Shown here: piece by piece, positions 40,101-49,500 of the stretch | How positions within the stretch are numbered: the stretch's first letter is position 1 | Layout of the letters: each line of letters starts with the position of its first letter | Assembly (NCBI RefSeq): GCF_040412425.1 | Contig: NC_089753.1 | Span: 44,753,913-44,817,912, forward strand | Direction of reading: 5' to 3' | DNA from: Macrobrachium rosenbergii | Taxonomy: Eukaryota > Arthropoda > Malacostraca > Decapoda > Palaemonidae | DNA length: 64,000 nt | Notes under the pieces: generated by a model | Seen by the model: the letters and a program-made list of their open reading frames with translations, nothing else | Database searches by the model: none | Told to the model about the DNA's origin: nothing | Program-made: the position numbers and the translations under genes

Positions 40101-43100
40101 ACATACAATACTCCCCCTTGAAACCTGTTCCATAAACCAGAAATGTAGGATCTGGGATGGTGGACAGATGCCAGGAACCCAAGATTGTCACTCCCTACTC
40201 CCCCTTTGGAGATTCATCTGTTCTCAAGCACACTGGAGGAAGAATGTGGTGCACACACTTCATTGCTTTGGGTTGTGAGAACTGCAGATTACCTTTATCT
40301 GCATATTGCTGTCTTTGAACTGTAGTTAGTGCTGTAGTGATTAAAGCATTCATAAGACTGGTTGATGGGTCACTCAGTAGTGAAAATGAGACAGCAATGC
40401 AGTGATGGCATTCATCAACAAAAAGGAAAAGTCTCCCACCCCTCATGAATTTGCAAAGCAGATGCAAAAGTGTATGAACGGTCAATCTGTTGAGCTGTCA
40501 GTTCAATACATTCCAGACAGTAGGCATGTGGTGTAGTTGTAAGGGCCAATAACAGTAGTAGGGACTAAGTAGTTCCTGCATTCTTGTGTGGCAGAGAGAC
40601 TCTTTGAGCTGCAAGGAACACAAGTAATCAACCTAGTCACCACTGGGTTAAAATAGGGACCTATACAGTAATGCTTTGCTCACCAGTTCCAAACCCCAGT
40701 GCTACATTGGAGGACACCTTAGAGCACCATGTGTATCGCCTGCATGCCTATGCCTCTCCTATATTTTGTCTTGATTTGTTGGGTGATTTAATCATCTCCT
40801 GTCCTAATATGAAAATCTTTACATACGGGAAAATCTGCAAGCGCCAGCTAGGTCCGGTTAAAAATAGAACAGGGTTTGGTGGTATCTGGGTGATATCCAG
40901 TGGGGAGAGAATACGTACCAGTCATCTCTTAACCATCTTCCTCGTAAGATGTGCGCTGCCGTCTCGCATAGAAGCCAGTTTATTACGCACTTCCTGCCCT
41001 ATATATGCCTGGGCATTCTGGATTTTTCTTTCTCTTTCTGTAGTGTGATTCTGTATTATTTTTGTGTTTATTTGTGTGTATTTCCTTGGGAGATGCAAAT
41101 GCTTGATTCATCTAAGAAGGCTTTGCTTCAGAGAAAATGCCCTGGGTTAGTTAATAATCCTTGCTTTCATTATTTAGCCTCTATTGATACTGATCCTCAT
41201 ATGACTTATAGCGGATGCAGATTTAATGTTTGCAAAGTAAGTAACCTGTTCTGTGTGTCATGATTGGTCTCCAGAGCAATGGAAGTGTTTTGGTAAGAAG
41301 AAATATAAGAGGAAGTTGGCTATTCTGCGATGGGAAGGCTTCTTGCCTCCAGTTGTGTCCAATGCTGCCATTCCTTTTTGTTCCTTCTCTCCTTTACCAG
41401 ATTTGCCTCTCATTGCATTTTCTTCTCGGGAAGATTTTACTCCTCATTCATCTATTGCTTAGTCTTTAGTTAAATCGAGGAGGGGTTCGGGAGATCTTGT
41501 GCTTGATTTAGCTGCCTCAGTTCTTTTGGGGGAGGGAGAAAGCTGCTCCCCCCTGCTAGGAGGGAGGCAGCTCCCCATGTGCTGTTGTTTCAGGCACGAA
41601 TGCTGAGAAGCTGACCGAATGCTAGTCGTCTTTAGGTCTAACAGGGGAGCCCCGCATTGGAAAGTCTTCTGTCCAACCTTCTGTCTTCCCATCTCCCAGC
41701 ATCTTCTGCCATGTTCATGTCTAGAGCTATGGTGTCTGCGACGTCTGCTTATGTGTCTACGGCCATGACATCCTCGGCCTACACCGTTCTTTCATTGGCT
41801 GTGCCTCTTCATATAACTACTACTTGGCCCCAAGCAGAGTAATAGCCCCATTCTGCTGCTTCTCTTAGTGGAGGTGCTGTGAGATCTTTCCATGGCTCAC
41901 TTTTCTTCTTTTGGTCCCACTTGACAAAGTTCAACCAGTTCATGAAGACCTTTTCCCATGACACCTGGAGACTGCCCAGCAATGACTGAGTTTTTGAAGG
42001 AGTACGTGTGAAGTGTGCAGAACACTGGGGAAGCCATCAGCAGTAATGTATCAGGAAATGGGCCATATTTTGTGACTGATGATGCTGGAAAGGCATTTCT
42101 CCAATTGTAGCCACTTCCACAAATTGCTTCAATGCATCTTTATAATGAAGGGCTGCCAGCAGCAATTTCTCAGGTCTTCTCACTTAAGGGCATATCTCTC
42201 ACATCCTCATGAGGGTTTTCCATGGTTTAGAATAACTTTGAAAAGTCTCGTCCACACTACAAAGTTGATCTTTTAGCGTCAGATGTTTCTCTCTGCTTTA
42301 TTTTGGGTGCTGTACAAACTGTGAGAGATGCTATTATACTTTACCTGAAAACTGTTGTCTTGCTATAGCACTGGTGTTGGCAAAAAGTATAGATGAGCTA
42401 CACTGTCTTCTGAATTCAGAAGGTTGGAATGATCTCTCATTCTTGTTCCCAAGTTTGTGCAAAGTACTCTGAATCCTTCAAAGTCTCACTTAAGGTCTGA
42501 GAGCTTGGCTATTCCATCTGTTTGGGACTTCAGTACTAGTGATAAAATGTAATGTCTCTGTATCTTGACAGGTGTGAAATCTGTGGTACTAATAAGAGGA
42601 ATTAGGTGTAATGGACGTTGATGCCTGTTATTGTCCCATGGGAGACAGGTAGTAGTGGTGTCCAAGAACACCATTTTGTTTTGGCTTTGTGAGGCAATGG
42701 AGTGGGCATGCCAGTTTCCCTATGAGTGCGATACTTCGAGTGAGAGCCCAAGAAGCCATAGATTGCATTGGTCTTGTCAGTGCTGCTGCTTATTGATGCT
42801 GGTTACAGAGATTGAAGTAGTCTTTAGTGGTGCAACTGGAACGGTCACTGGTGATTCTGCTTTTGCCAATTGCATTGGGCATAGGTGGTCTTGTTGACAA
42901 AATGTTTCTGGTGAATGATGGCACTGTTGTTCTTACAGATACCAGTGATTCATGTGAGGAATGTTTTTGGTACAGTTGGGTGTGGCTGGTGACAACTTGG
43001 ATAATTACTGATGCAGACAATGGTTGTCCATGTCATTTGATGGCTGGTTCTAGCTCTTGAAATAGTTGTTAGTACTTGTAAGGACAACGGTTGTTAATAC

Positions 43101-43435
43101 TGCTTCATTGCCTGCAAATGTATCAGAACCCTTATGAATGAGTGTGTTGGGCAAGATTCTTGCAAACCAGAAAGAAAAGCCAATGAATTTTATGCAAATA
43201 TGAATTTTCTTTAGCCCAACTGTGAGAAGTTTTGTAATATAAGAGCAAAACCTTTTTTATTACCTGTGCTTTGTTTCCATTGCAGTACCATTGCTGGAGG
43301 TGTGGTGAAGTCTTCTGTACTCGATGCATAGACAAGAAGGCATCCTTGCCAGGACACCTCAGTCAACAGCCTGTACCTGTTTGTCGACCATGCTACAAAG
43401 ATGTAACACGCTCCATTTCTGTAGACACTCCATAG
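14763..43435 (+). CDS. Mtmr6: Myotubularin-related phosphoinositide 3-phosphatase, MTMR6/7/8 branch, with C-terminal FYVE finger; 5'-partial, 13 exons
   Basis: Thirteen exons join in frame across GT-AG introns to give 622 residues and a stop. Family role: myotubularins remove the 3-phosphate from PI3P and PI(3,5)P2 on endosomal membranes. Seen, numbering from the first partial codon: the linker after PH-GRAM (LDDLYCFHY, then RMGVPNEAW) at 1-53; the phosphatase core at about 54-400 with [20 protein letters not shown] and GIENIHVMR blocks; the catalytic loop HCSDGWDRT with Cys233 (bases 21552-21554) and Arg239 both present, so it looks active, unlike the dead MTMR9 type. Further on are [21 protein letters not shown] and [10 protein letters not shown], a charged likely coiled coil at about 418-445, a Ser/Asn-rich linker at 468-530, and a FYVE-type finger at 552-611. 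The PH-GRAM exons (about 100 residues) were not found. MTMR6, 7 and 8 cannot be told apart; the invertebrate gene is probably co-orthologous to all three. AATAAA occurs at 43535. Confidence 0.95.
15382..15550. repeat. Left inverted terminal repeat of DIRS element 1
   Basis: Reverse complement of 19477-19665 with scattered mismatches; for example, tgacaaggtcccrcccacta and ggactcaaaggaacaactta occur in both. Confidence 0.9.
15746..16580 (+). pseudogene. Gag-like region of DIRS element 1 (broken)
   Basis: The open part at 15746-16063 carries a short Cys motif C-I-E-C-Q-D-W-E near 15812 and a basic helix ([14 protein letters not shown]). After frame changes, a Ser/Arg/Pro-rich tail with [13 protein letters not shown] appears at about 16450-16579. 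A related Cys/Trp motif occurs in the other two gag remnants in this window. Function is inferred from position before RT; no general Gag family match can be claimed. Confidence 0.6.
16600..17150 (+). pseudogene. Reverse transcriptase remnant of DIRS element 1
   Basis: Motifs appear in two frames: [19 protein letters not shown], then [19 protein letters not shown], then KFLRFSF and [16 protein letters not shown]. These match the fingers and early palm of DIRS RTs. The part that should contain the catalytic Y-x-D-D is missing: sequence jumps from VFTRN straight to an RNase H-like [10 protein letters not shown] near 17150. At least two frameshifts are present. Confidence 0.8.
17151..18015 (+). 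pseudogene. RNase H and linker remnant of DIRS element 1
   Basis: [17 protein letters not shown] and [12 protein letters not shown] are RNase H signatures of DIRS elements, followed by [16 protein letters not shown]. The continuation [12 protein letters not shown] and [16 protein letters not shown] lies in another frame (17574-17774), so the region is frameshifted. [13 protein letters not shown] and KWAVFRRWC mark the start of the recombinase N-terminal domain near 17870-17970. Confidence 0.8.
18020..18843 (+). pseudogene. Tyrosine recombinase remnant of DIRS element 1
   Basis: The catalytic domain is recognisable: [21 protein letters not shown], then [11 protein letters not shown] (His at 18700-18702, Arg at 18709-18711) and SHYLKD with the expected tyrosine. 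In ATAK-C-ISEL the first catalytic arginine is replaced by cysteine. A frameshift lies near 18380. Tyrosine recombinase, rather than DDE integrase, is what separates DIRS from LTR retrotransposons. Confidence 0.8.
19344..19430. repeat. Internal complementary region of DIRS element 1
   Basis: Bases 19344-19379 complement the element's left end (15382 onward). Bases 19393-19430 complement its right end (19622-19665). This joined complementarity is the DIRS hallmark used in circle formation. Confidence 0.8.
19477..19665. repeat. Right inverted terminal repeat of DIRS element 1
   Basis: Inverted copy of 15382-15550, ending at the ttttatcataaaaa stretch. Confidence 0.9.
20182..20307 (+). CDS. Mtmr6: MTMR6-type exon B
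   Basis: Phase-0 exon of 42 codons, acceptor attttcag, donor gtatgt. It encodes [12 protein letters not shown] and [16 protein letters not shown], the conserved start of the myotubularin phosphatase domain. It lies 5.3 kb from exon A because a DIRS element sits in the intron. Confidence 0.95.
20513..20647 (+). CDS. Mtmr6: MTMR6-type exon C
   Basis: Phase-0 exon of 45 codons, acceptor ttttcag, donor gtatta. It encodes [18 protein letters not shown] and ends in VVDTRPK, both diagnostic myotubularin blocks. Confidence 0.95.
21099..21231 (+). CDS. Mtmr6: MTMR6-type exon D
   Basis: 133-bp exon with one base of a split codon at its 3' end, acceptor ctcgcag, donor gtaagt. It encodes [15 protein letters not shown] and [15 protein letters not shown], typical of the MTMR6/7/8 branch. 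Confidence 0.95.
21409..21641 (+). CDS. Mtmr6: MTMR6-type exon E, catalytic loop
   Basis: 233-bp exon, acceptor ttttacag, donor gtgaat. It encodes [18 protein letters not shown] and then [15 protein letters not shown]. The nucleophile Cys is at 21552-21554. The C-x5-R loop is complete, with the Asp and Trp-Asp residues typical of active myotubularins. Confidence 0.97.
22103..22211 (+). CDS. Mtmr6: MTMR6-type exon F
   Basis: 109-bp exon, acceptor cctcag, donor gtaagt. It encodes [18 protein letters not shown] and [14 protein letters not shown], which directly follow the catalytic loop in the family. Confidence 0.96.
22212..24404 (+). other. MTMR6 intron, no feature
   Basis: AT-rich intron of 2.2 kb with no recognised element or exon. 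Confidence 0.6.
24405..24546 (+). CDS. Mtmr6: MTMR6-type exon G
   Basis: 142-bp exon, acceptor tttacag, donor gtaagt. It encodes [18 protein letters not shown] and [15 protein letters not shown], from the C-terminal part of the phosphatase domain. Confidence 0.96.
24709..24837 (+). CDS. Mtmr6: MTMR6-type exon H
   Basis: 129-bp exon with split codons at both ends, acceptor atctag, donor gtaaag. It encodes [16 protein letters not shown] and NPLYRRDS. Confidence 0.94.
24838..27709 (+). other. MTMR6 intron with degenerate mobile-element-like segment
   Basis: At about 25900-27250 base composition is richer in GC and contains broken open frames (26029-26301, 26522-26884), unlike the surrounding intron. 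No family motif was found. The rest is featureless. Confidence 0.35.
27710..27836 (+). CDS. Mtmr6: MTMR6-type exon I
   Basis: 127-bp exon, acceptor ctcctag, donor gtattt. Its first base completes the Lys codon of exon H, giving [14 protein letters not shown], the family's end-of-domain signature. It then encodes an Ala/Glu/Gln-rich helix that leads into the coiled coil. Confidence 0.94.
28621..28786 (+). repeat. Perfect 83-bp tandem duplication in MTMR6 intron
   Basis: 28621-28703 and 28704-28786 are identical base for base. A very recent duplication, or an assembly artefact. Confidence 0.9.
29551..29658 (+). CDS. Mtmr6: MTMR6-type exon J
   Basis: Phase-0 exon of 36 codons, acceptor tttgcag, donor gtaagt. 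It encodes [15 protein letters not shown], a charged heptad-like segment consistent with the MTMR dimerisation coiled coil, followed by an Asp/Asn-rich stretch. Confidence 0.9.
29880..30065 (+). CDS. Mtmr6: MTMR6-type exon K
   Basis: Phase-0 exon of 62 codons, acceptor ttaacag, donor gtaagt. It encodes a Ser/Asn/Val-rich, probably disordered linker. It is supported by the phase match and open frame, not by a conserved motif, and could be alternatively spliced since it is a multiple of three. Confidence 0.8.
31549..31764. mobile_element. TA-flanked MITE related to family A
   Basis: TA-GGCAGTTCCCAGTTATCGGC mirrors GCCAGTAACCAGGGACTGCC-TA. Similar TIR core and length to 13564-13781. The centre is several copies of a cgccgataaccggttatcag-like unit (about 31655-31725). 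Confidence 0.75.
32985..33420 (-). pseudogene. Decayed non-LTR retrotransposon (LINE) 3' ORF fragment
   Basis: Minus-strand frames read a WFG-(H/C)-type motif (GMVWM / [10 protein letters not shown] region) followed by [12 protein letters not shown] and PTPRREKQM, the ...A-x-DR-x-x-W... end seen in many LINE ORF2 proteins. Stops and frame changes are frequent. Class cannot be assigned. Confidence 0.45.
33780..34790 (+). repeat. ~1-kb dispersed repeat, copy 1
   Basis: Shares its start (ttgtgatgaaaaa, agtagcatttccatacctt) and its end (gtgcattcaaacac then agtattatata) with copy 2 at 35740-36680. Inside are repeated gaattcccagaagcct and cccattggattataac blocks. Short open frames in it are not protein-like. 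Confidence 0.75.
35740..36680 (+). repeat. ~1-kb dispersed repeat, copy 2
   Basis: Same orientation and order of blocks as copy 1, about 1.96 kb downstream, ending about 260 bases before the FYVE exon at 36939. The class of the element is not recognised. Confidence 0.75.
36939..37070 (+). CDS. Mtmr6: MTMR6-type exon L, first half of the FYVE finger
   Basis: Phase-0 exon of 44 codons, acceptor ttatacag, donor gtaaga. It encodes [18 protein letters not shown] and HFSRK. The first zinc-ligand pair is C-x-C, where FYVE domains normally have C-x2-C. The Trp and the basic RK before the histidine fit FYVE. Confidence 0.9.
37125..37166 (+). repeat. Poly-T run of 42 bases
   Basis: It lies about 55 bases after exon L. 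On the minus strand it would be a poly-A tail of a retroposed sequence, but no body was recognised. Confidence 0.9.
41090..41465 (+). pseudogene. DIRS gag fragment in the last MTMR6 intron
   Basis: An open piece from [18 protein letters not shown] shifts frame to [12 protein letters not shown] (41247 onward) and GKKKYKRKL. The C-x2-C-x2-W-x3-(Q/K)-W pattern is that of the other two gag remnants here. No ITRs were found around it. Confidence is moderate because only a short motif supports it. Confidence 0.5.
43286..43435 (+). CDS. Mtmr6: MTMR6-type exon M, second half of the FYVE finger and stop
   Basis: Acceptor cattgcag, then 49 codons and TAG (43433-43435). It encodes [14 protein letters not shown] and [11 protein letters not shown], which supply the remaining six cysteines of the FYVE finger. 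A short tail ends in SVDTP. Confidence 0.95.
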   Translation, partial: YHCWRCGEVFCTRCIDKKASLPGHLSQQPVPVCRPCYKDVTRSISVDTP

Positions 43436-43534
43436 GATCTCCTCGTATTGTATTTTGCTTGTTGGTGGTGCAGTTAGGTAACCATTGACACAGTAAGTTT
43501 TGTGGGTTGTGTTTTTTAATTAGAAACTTGTCAA

Positions 43535-43540
43535 AATAAA
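43535..43540 (+). terminator. Polyadenylation signal AATAAA downstream of the MTMR6-type stop
   Basis: AATAAA lies about 100 bases after the stop codon. Another AATAAA is near 43784. Which one is used cannot be seen from sequence. Confidence 0.5.
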
Positions 43541-46500
43541 GTTAAATCTAATAGAAAATTTGTGTTTTAGTGAACAAAAATTCAAGCCATAGATATGATT
43601 GTCAAGAATCTCTACGAATTTTGTACATGACCCACAGTATACTGATCTGATTTTGCTGATTTGGATGGCATATTAATTTCTGCAATGAACTTCTACATCC
43701 TCAATAACTCCCTCCCATCTGAGTTTAGTGTGGACTAAAATAAGGGATTTTACTCCAGAATACAGTAATGACTTGTGTACTTTAATAAAGTTACTTTTTG
43801 TCATCAGCTAAAATTATTTTAAATTGCTGCATTAAGTACAAATATTCCTAGATGAAATTCACATAAAAATAGTGTACAAAACATATTGCAGTAACTCATG
43901 GTAAAGTTTATATTTACATCAAAATTCAAAAACACAACAAAAACATTTTTCACACTACCTGTCATAATGGATTAAACTAAATTTTAAATGTAGTTAGAGA
44001 GAGAGCTAAAGCACATGTACAGTATGATTAAAACACTTGGGCGCAATTATGATTGTACTTTTCCTTAAAATTCTGTCAGATGCCTACAAAATCTGTAAAT
44101 TTTTCAATGGATAAAAAGTTTCTCTGCCAGATCCACTTACAAGTCTGAAATAGTCTGAAAGTGAGACTTAAAGGTAACCAAAAGACCAGCTTATCAGGTA
44201 CTAATATCAAATCTGAGTCACTCAAACTTATATCACTTATATCCTGAAATATCGCTGAAACTAGTTATACCATCTTTATAAAAATGTCAAAATTTGCATT
44301 TTCCAGTTACAACATCTGTGCACTTGTTTATAACAGAGCAGTCAATTTAGGGAAATGAATAAGAAGAGTAAGCTTGCATTGGCTGAAGCACCTCACATAA
44401 TCCAAAACCGAATGAACATGACTCAAGCAGAATTACTTTGCGAACATGCTTACTACAATATCATAAAAAGGCATAGATACGAAATTTCAGTCAAAATTCT
44501 GTGAAAAAAAAAAAAACACTATACTAAATTTTAGTATATACTAACTTTTCCAAAACATTTTAAACCCAATGACATCATTAATTTACAGTAAACCAGTTGC
44601 TCTATTAATGTATGGACTATTCCCCTAAATAGTAGGAACACCTCAACCTCACTTCCAGAAATAAAATCTCTATGCTAAGTTCGGTGGTTTGCACATATAA
44701 CATGCTGTATATATACTGTTCACCATACATTACTTAACTACCCATGTAGCAATGAACAATTACAGAAAACTTTTTGGAATATGTGAAGAAAGACAAATGT
44801 GTCAAAATTTGCAATAGAAAAAGCTCAGCTAATGGTAGTAACAACTGGAAAACTAATGCTATAGGAAGGACAGTACAAAGCCTCTCAGAGTTGACAAACA
44901 GAAAGCCAAGGATACAAGTCACCATGATATATAGCAATGTTACTTGAGTACAACCTCATTATAAATAATAACTGTTGAAAGCCAACGAAATATAAACATG
45001 CTCAGGAAAATATCTATAGCAATCAAAAGTTAAATGCAGCCATGATGTCTCTAAGCTGCACATGCTACATAATACCGTAGGGTAAAAATTTCTCTTAATA
45101 TACCGTACTGTACTTCTACTGCCTATTAATCCTGAACATGAAAACCACTTCCTGCTGCAGATGTTACTTTTCAGCTCATCACTGGTGTATGTATGCACCA
45201 GCAAATACCAGAAAAAGCTTAATATAATTTGCACACTGAACAAGAGTTTTTTTTTTTTTTTTACATATGATCAATTAGTTGCTGTGTACCAGTAATGAAA
45301 CAGTTTTATACATGACACTTAACTATATAAAAATACTTTTCAAATGCAGTGTTAACCACCTTGACAAAAATGGTATATCATTAACTGCACCATTCAACAT
45401 ACAATTATATACTGTTAAATAAAGCATAATTACATGTATATGAGGTATTAGACTACAAGAGTTATTTTTCCCTAACTTATAATAAATTTTACAACAGTGA
45501 TTGGTACTAAGAATCAGACAAATCATTTTACGTATTAAACACGATCATATCGTACCACCATAACCTGTTAACAAATCACAGTTACATTTCAAATGTAATG
45601 CACCAAGAAACACTAAACTTTAAACATCTAACATCTGAAGGTTAAAAGGACTTTTAAAGTATCAATATACGTACCGTCCAAAAGTCCTAAACTGTCAATG
45701 TGTACTATATGCTAGAATGTTACTACTGTATCTCCTACTACTTTACATGTACTCGGTTAACATCCAAAAGTTGATACGCCAATGACAGTATTGAAATAAT
45801 TTGATCAGACCACTGTTTGCATTGCACAGTATGAATTTAAATAGGTAAAATGCAAATTCTGGTTTTTAACAGTAATTTTGACTCCTCAAACAGATTCTTT
45901 AACCATGGATGTTAAGTGAATATTTCACATGCCTCAAACCTCAGTGTAAACAATTTACAATTTAAAGAGGGCATATGAAATATGGTTTGTATGATTACAG
46001 TACTTAATTTTAAACAACAAACCTGATCCAACAAGAAGAAATTTTTCTATATCAAAATGTTTATTCTCTCACTTTATATTTAAAAGCTTCATCTATTATA
46101 AAGACGAAGCCAGCCATAACACAGCTAAAAATTAGCTGAATCAAAGTTTAGAGTATATTCCCTGGCATTAATGATAAAATGTTTTGTACTCGGTCAAATA
46201 AATATTGTAGTTTCCTCCACATAGGCCTATTATTCCTGAAATATTTTCAGCTAATAATCAAGTCTTAAATAGAACTTGCTCAAGTCTAACCTAGGGCATC
46301 CCAATCAAGCGAAAGCTTGTAAAAAATCCAATTAAAAGTATCTGAAAATATAAAGTTCTAGATTGTAGTGCAAAAGAAAAATAGTAAAATCAAAGTTGTG
46401 TAAAAACAAACTGGGAACAACTGCATAGTCAAAATGCTTGATTTACATAATTTCAAGCTCTGCTTCATGGATAAAATATTCAATTTCTGCTTAGTATGAC

Positions 46501-49500
46501 ACTTCTACACAGTTCCCCTTGATGTACAAATCCAGTTTGCAGCAGGCTTCTTTTAAATAAAAAAATTTTAACAAAAAGGTGCACAAGATTTTACTGAATT
46601 TTGAACTTGGAAATAAATAGAACCTGGTCCACCTTACTAAATACATATTTATAAAGGATACTTTTGGTGAAAGTATATTCTAACTACTGATAGCACTCTG
46701 TACGAAGTGCAATATGGTGTTAAAACAGATATTGATAATTTACTATTTAAATCATTTTCATTATTAAAAAGTTGTTTAACAAAATCACACATCACTTCTT
46801 TGAATATGTAGTTAAAAATGTGTAAACTTGAGTTCACTTCCAAACAGTTAAAAACAGATGTGTATAGACATACCTTGATTTAGTGTGCCTTAGATTTATT
46901 TTAATTACTCAAATAGCAATTAATACATGTGAAAAACTGGGGAGTAATGCTAAAAAATTATTTAACAAGTTATGTAATGCCATCCCATTTGCAGCGTATG
47001 ATTTGCATCAATGACAAGGTCTCCATAATACTGGTGTAATGGTATTTTCTTTGTATAAGGGGATTATATATTAACTTTAGTTGTCTGTGAAATCATAGTT
47101 TTTAAATCAGTAAAATTATGAATACTGTAGAGTAGAAATTAAACATATGGTATGTTAAAAAATGCTACAGCTGTGTGGCATCTGCTGTGATAGTGTGTAT
47201 TGTGATGTGAAGCCAATGAATTTCAATCACAATCATAAGGACAATGCAATACAGGTATCTGTAGTAAAACATGTATCTTTTCATTAGTTAGAAATATCCC
47301 TGTAGACCAGTACGGAGTGCAGACCTTTAATATTTTAGTACAGTACATCAGTAACACTGTAACAAAGCATGTTGTAAAGTAAGACAAATCTGACTGGCAT
47401 TTATTTGACCTTGATAACTATGAAATCCCTAAAATTTATATAATCACTTGTAGTACTTCCAGCATGTCATGATTACCTCTCTTACTGAGAGATCAAGGCT
47501 AATTTCACTACCTATCACCTTTATCAAGTTTTGTTTTATACCATACTTGTATTGCAAAACAATTTTACGTGAATATTAACATACAGTACCACATGTAATG
47601 GGGATTTAGGAAAGAATTAATTTCTCAGGGTATTCTTCATAGAAATTTCTCACAACCGAAGGTAATCCAGATAATACTAGATATTTGTATGTCAAACAGT
47701 ACTGTAGAATTTATTATTTTTTATTGTTTTGTACTGTGCTTGTTAATCTAGTAAATGTCAGAACTATGAGCTTGAGTATGTAGTAAAACACTTTTTATTA
47801 CCAAGTATTAATAATAAACTTGGGAGTCTTTCTTCACCTTGTCCTAAGTACTTCCTATCTGACCTAAATTATTAAGAAAGCCAACCAACAATGAAATATT
47901 ATGAAAATCCGTATTTATTCCAAACACCTATAGTTTTACCTACCATAAACATTCACTGCCTACAGTTTGAAAAGGAATTAATTCAAGTCCCTAACCAGTA
48001 TCAATTACCCTAAAATTTCAGCATCCCTTACTAACCTGAGTCACCATACAAAGCTCAGAATCAATTGTGGAATCAGCAAAAAAAATTTCATTAATGTTAC
48101 TTGTCATAGTTATCAAAGAAAAAAAAAAACCATTCAACAGCCATCAAAAGGTCTAAGGCATAATTTATAATATCTTAACCATTCTATGTCTGTCCCGAGT
48201 CAAGAATTCCTAATAAAATCCCTTACAACTTAACTGTACTTTACTGTCAAACCATAACTAGATTCCTTTGTATCCCCTTGATGTCCTTAGCAATCAAAAG
48301 AGAAGTCTATGGGAGAGCAATAGTGTTGGTAAAATTAGTACAGTACAATACTAAATAGTTTTAGAGATCATAATGTTCATGTTCCTACATAAGCTCTTTT
48401 ATGTTTAAACTGCAGGCTGTTTATTACTGTATTATTTGATGGGTACCATAAGACTTATAATTTCATACGCTTACTGTTTATTTAGTGTACAGAATATGAA
48501 ATTACTAATACTCTGATTATGTCATGTACTCTTGAATCTTACTGAATTAATACTTTTTTTTTTAATCACTCCAATAACATTCAAAACCTCAAGAGATTAG
48601 AAAATCTAAAGAATAAATAGTGTACTGCAATTTTTATGTTAGTCCTTTTCCACAAGTCAGATAAAATTTGTTGGCAAATTACACAGTTGGAAAAAGTGCA
48701 ATTGTGTAACAGACTGTAATATTAGCAACAAGGACAAGGATGGCTGGTTTTATACATGTGCAGATTTGAAAATCTGTATGTTGCTTTATATTAACTGTAA
48801 TGTGCTCTTCTGAATACAGAAAAGAGAAAGAACACCTATGAAACTAAATGAAAGCACAATCATAGGCACATTAACAGTGCTGATTTACAGTCTCGCAAAC
48901 ATACAGTATGTTGCTTTCAAAGTAAGTTTATAGGAAATAATGATTGCAGCCTTACATATTTGTAATTTGCTGGTCCTGACTGATAATGATTATTCAGGGT
49001 ACCTACAATATTTTTTCCCTATAGAGTTGATATGGTGTTAACATGTTGCATAACTAAAATTGCAAGGTTAAAATTTTCACTCAACATTCCATAAAGATGT
49101 AGTTCTCATGTAAATAGAAACAGGCCCTCACTGAAAAGTAATTTTGATCTTCAATATTTACATAAAAATATAGAAAACTATAAATATTAATGATCTAGCC
49201 ATACTATAAATCAGCAAATTCAGAACAAGGCCATTAATATTTCCATATTAAGTTGGAAAGTAACACTTCCATATCAGCCAACCCTTGTCAAACATGAATT
49301 CTACTTTACTTAGCTATTCTACATTGCCTAAAACCTTCAGAAGATCCTGTTTACATGTGAAGCATAAAAATATGAGATATAAATGGCAATTACAATTACA
49401 AATGTAATGAAATTAAAAAAAAGTTTCATTCTAGCATAATATACTTCCAAAATTTTCACAAGCTCTTGCAAATCTTAATACTCCTCAATTAACAGTACAG

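Larger units (their letters stand above)
37071..43285 (+). other. Last MTMR6 intron with transposon debris
   Basis: 6.2-kb intron that splits the FYVE finger. From about 38800 to 43050 it is higher in GC and full of broken open frames, including the DIRS gag fragment at 41090-41465. No complete element or terminal repeats could be delimited. Confidence 0.5.

Noticed and set aside
41090..41465. Alternative zinc-finger exon of the MTMR6-type gene
   Set aside because: The Cys/Trp pattern is that of DIRS gag remnants and needs a frameshift.
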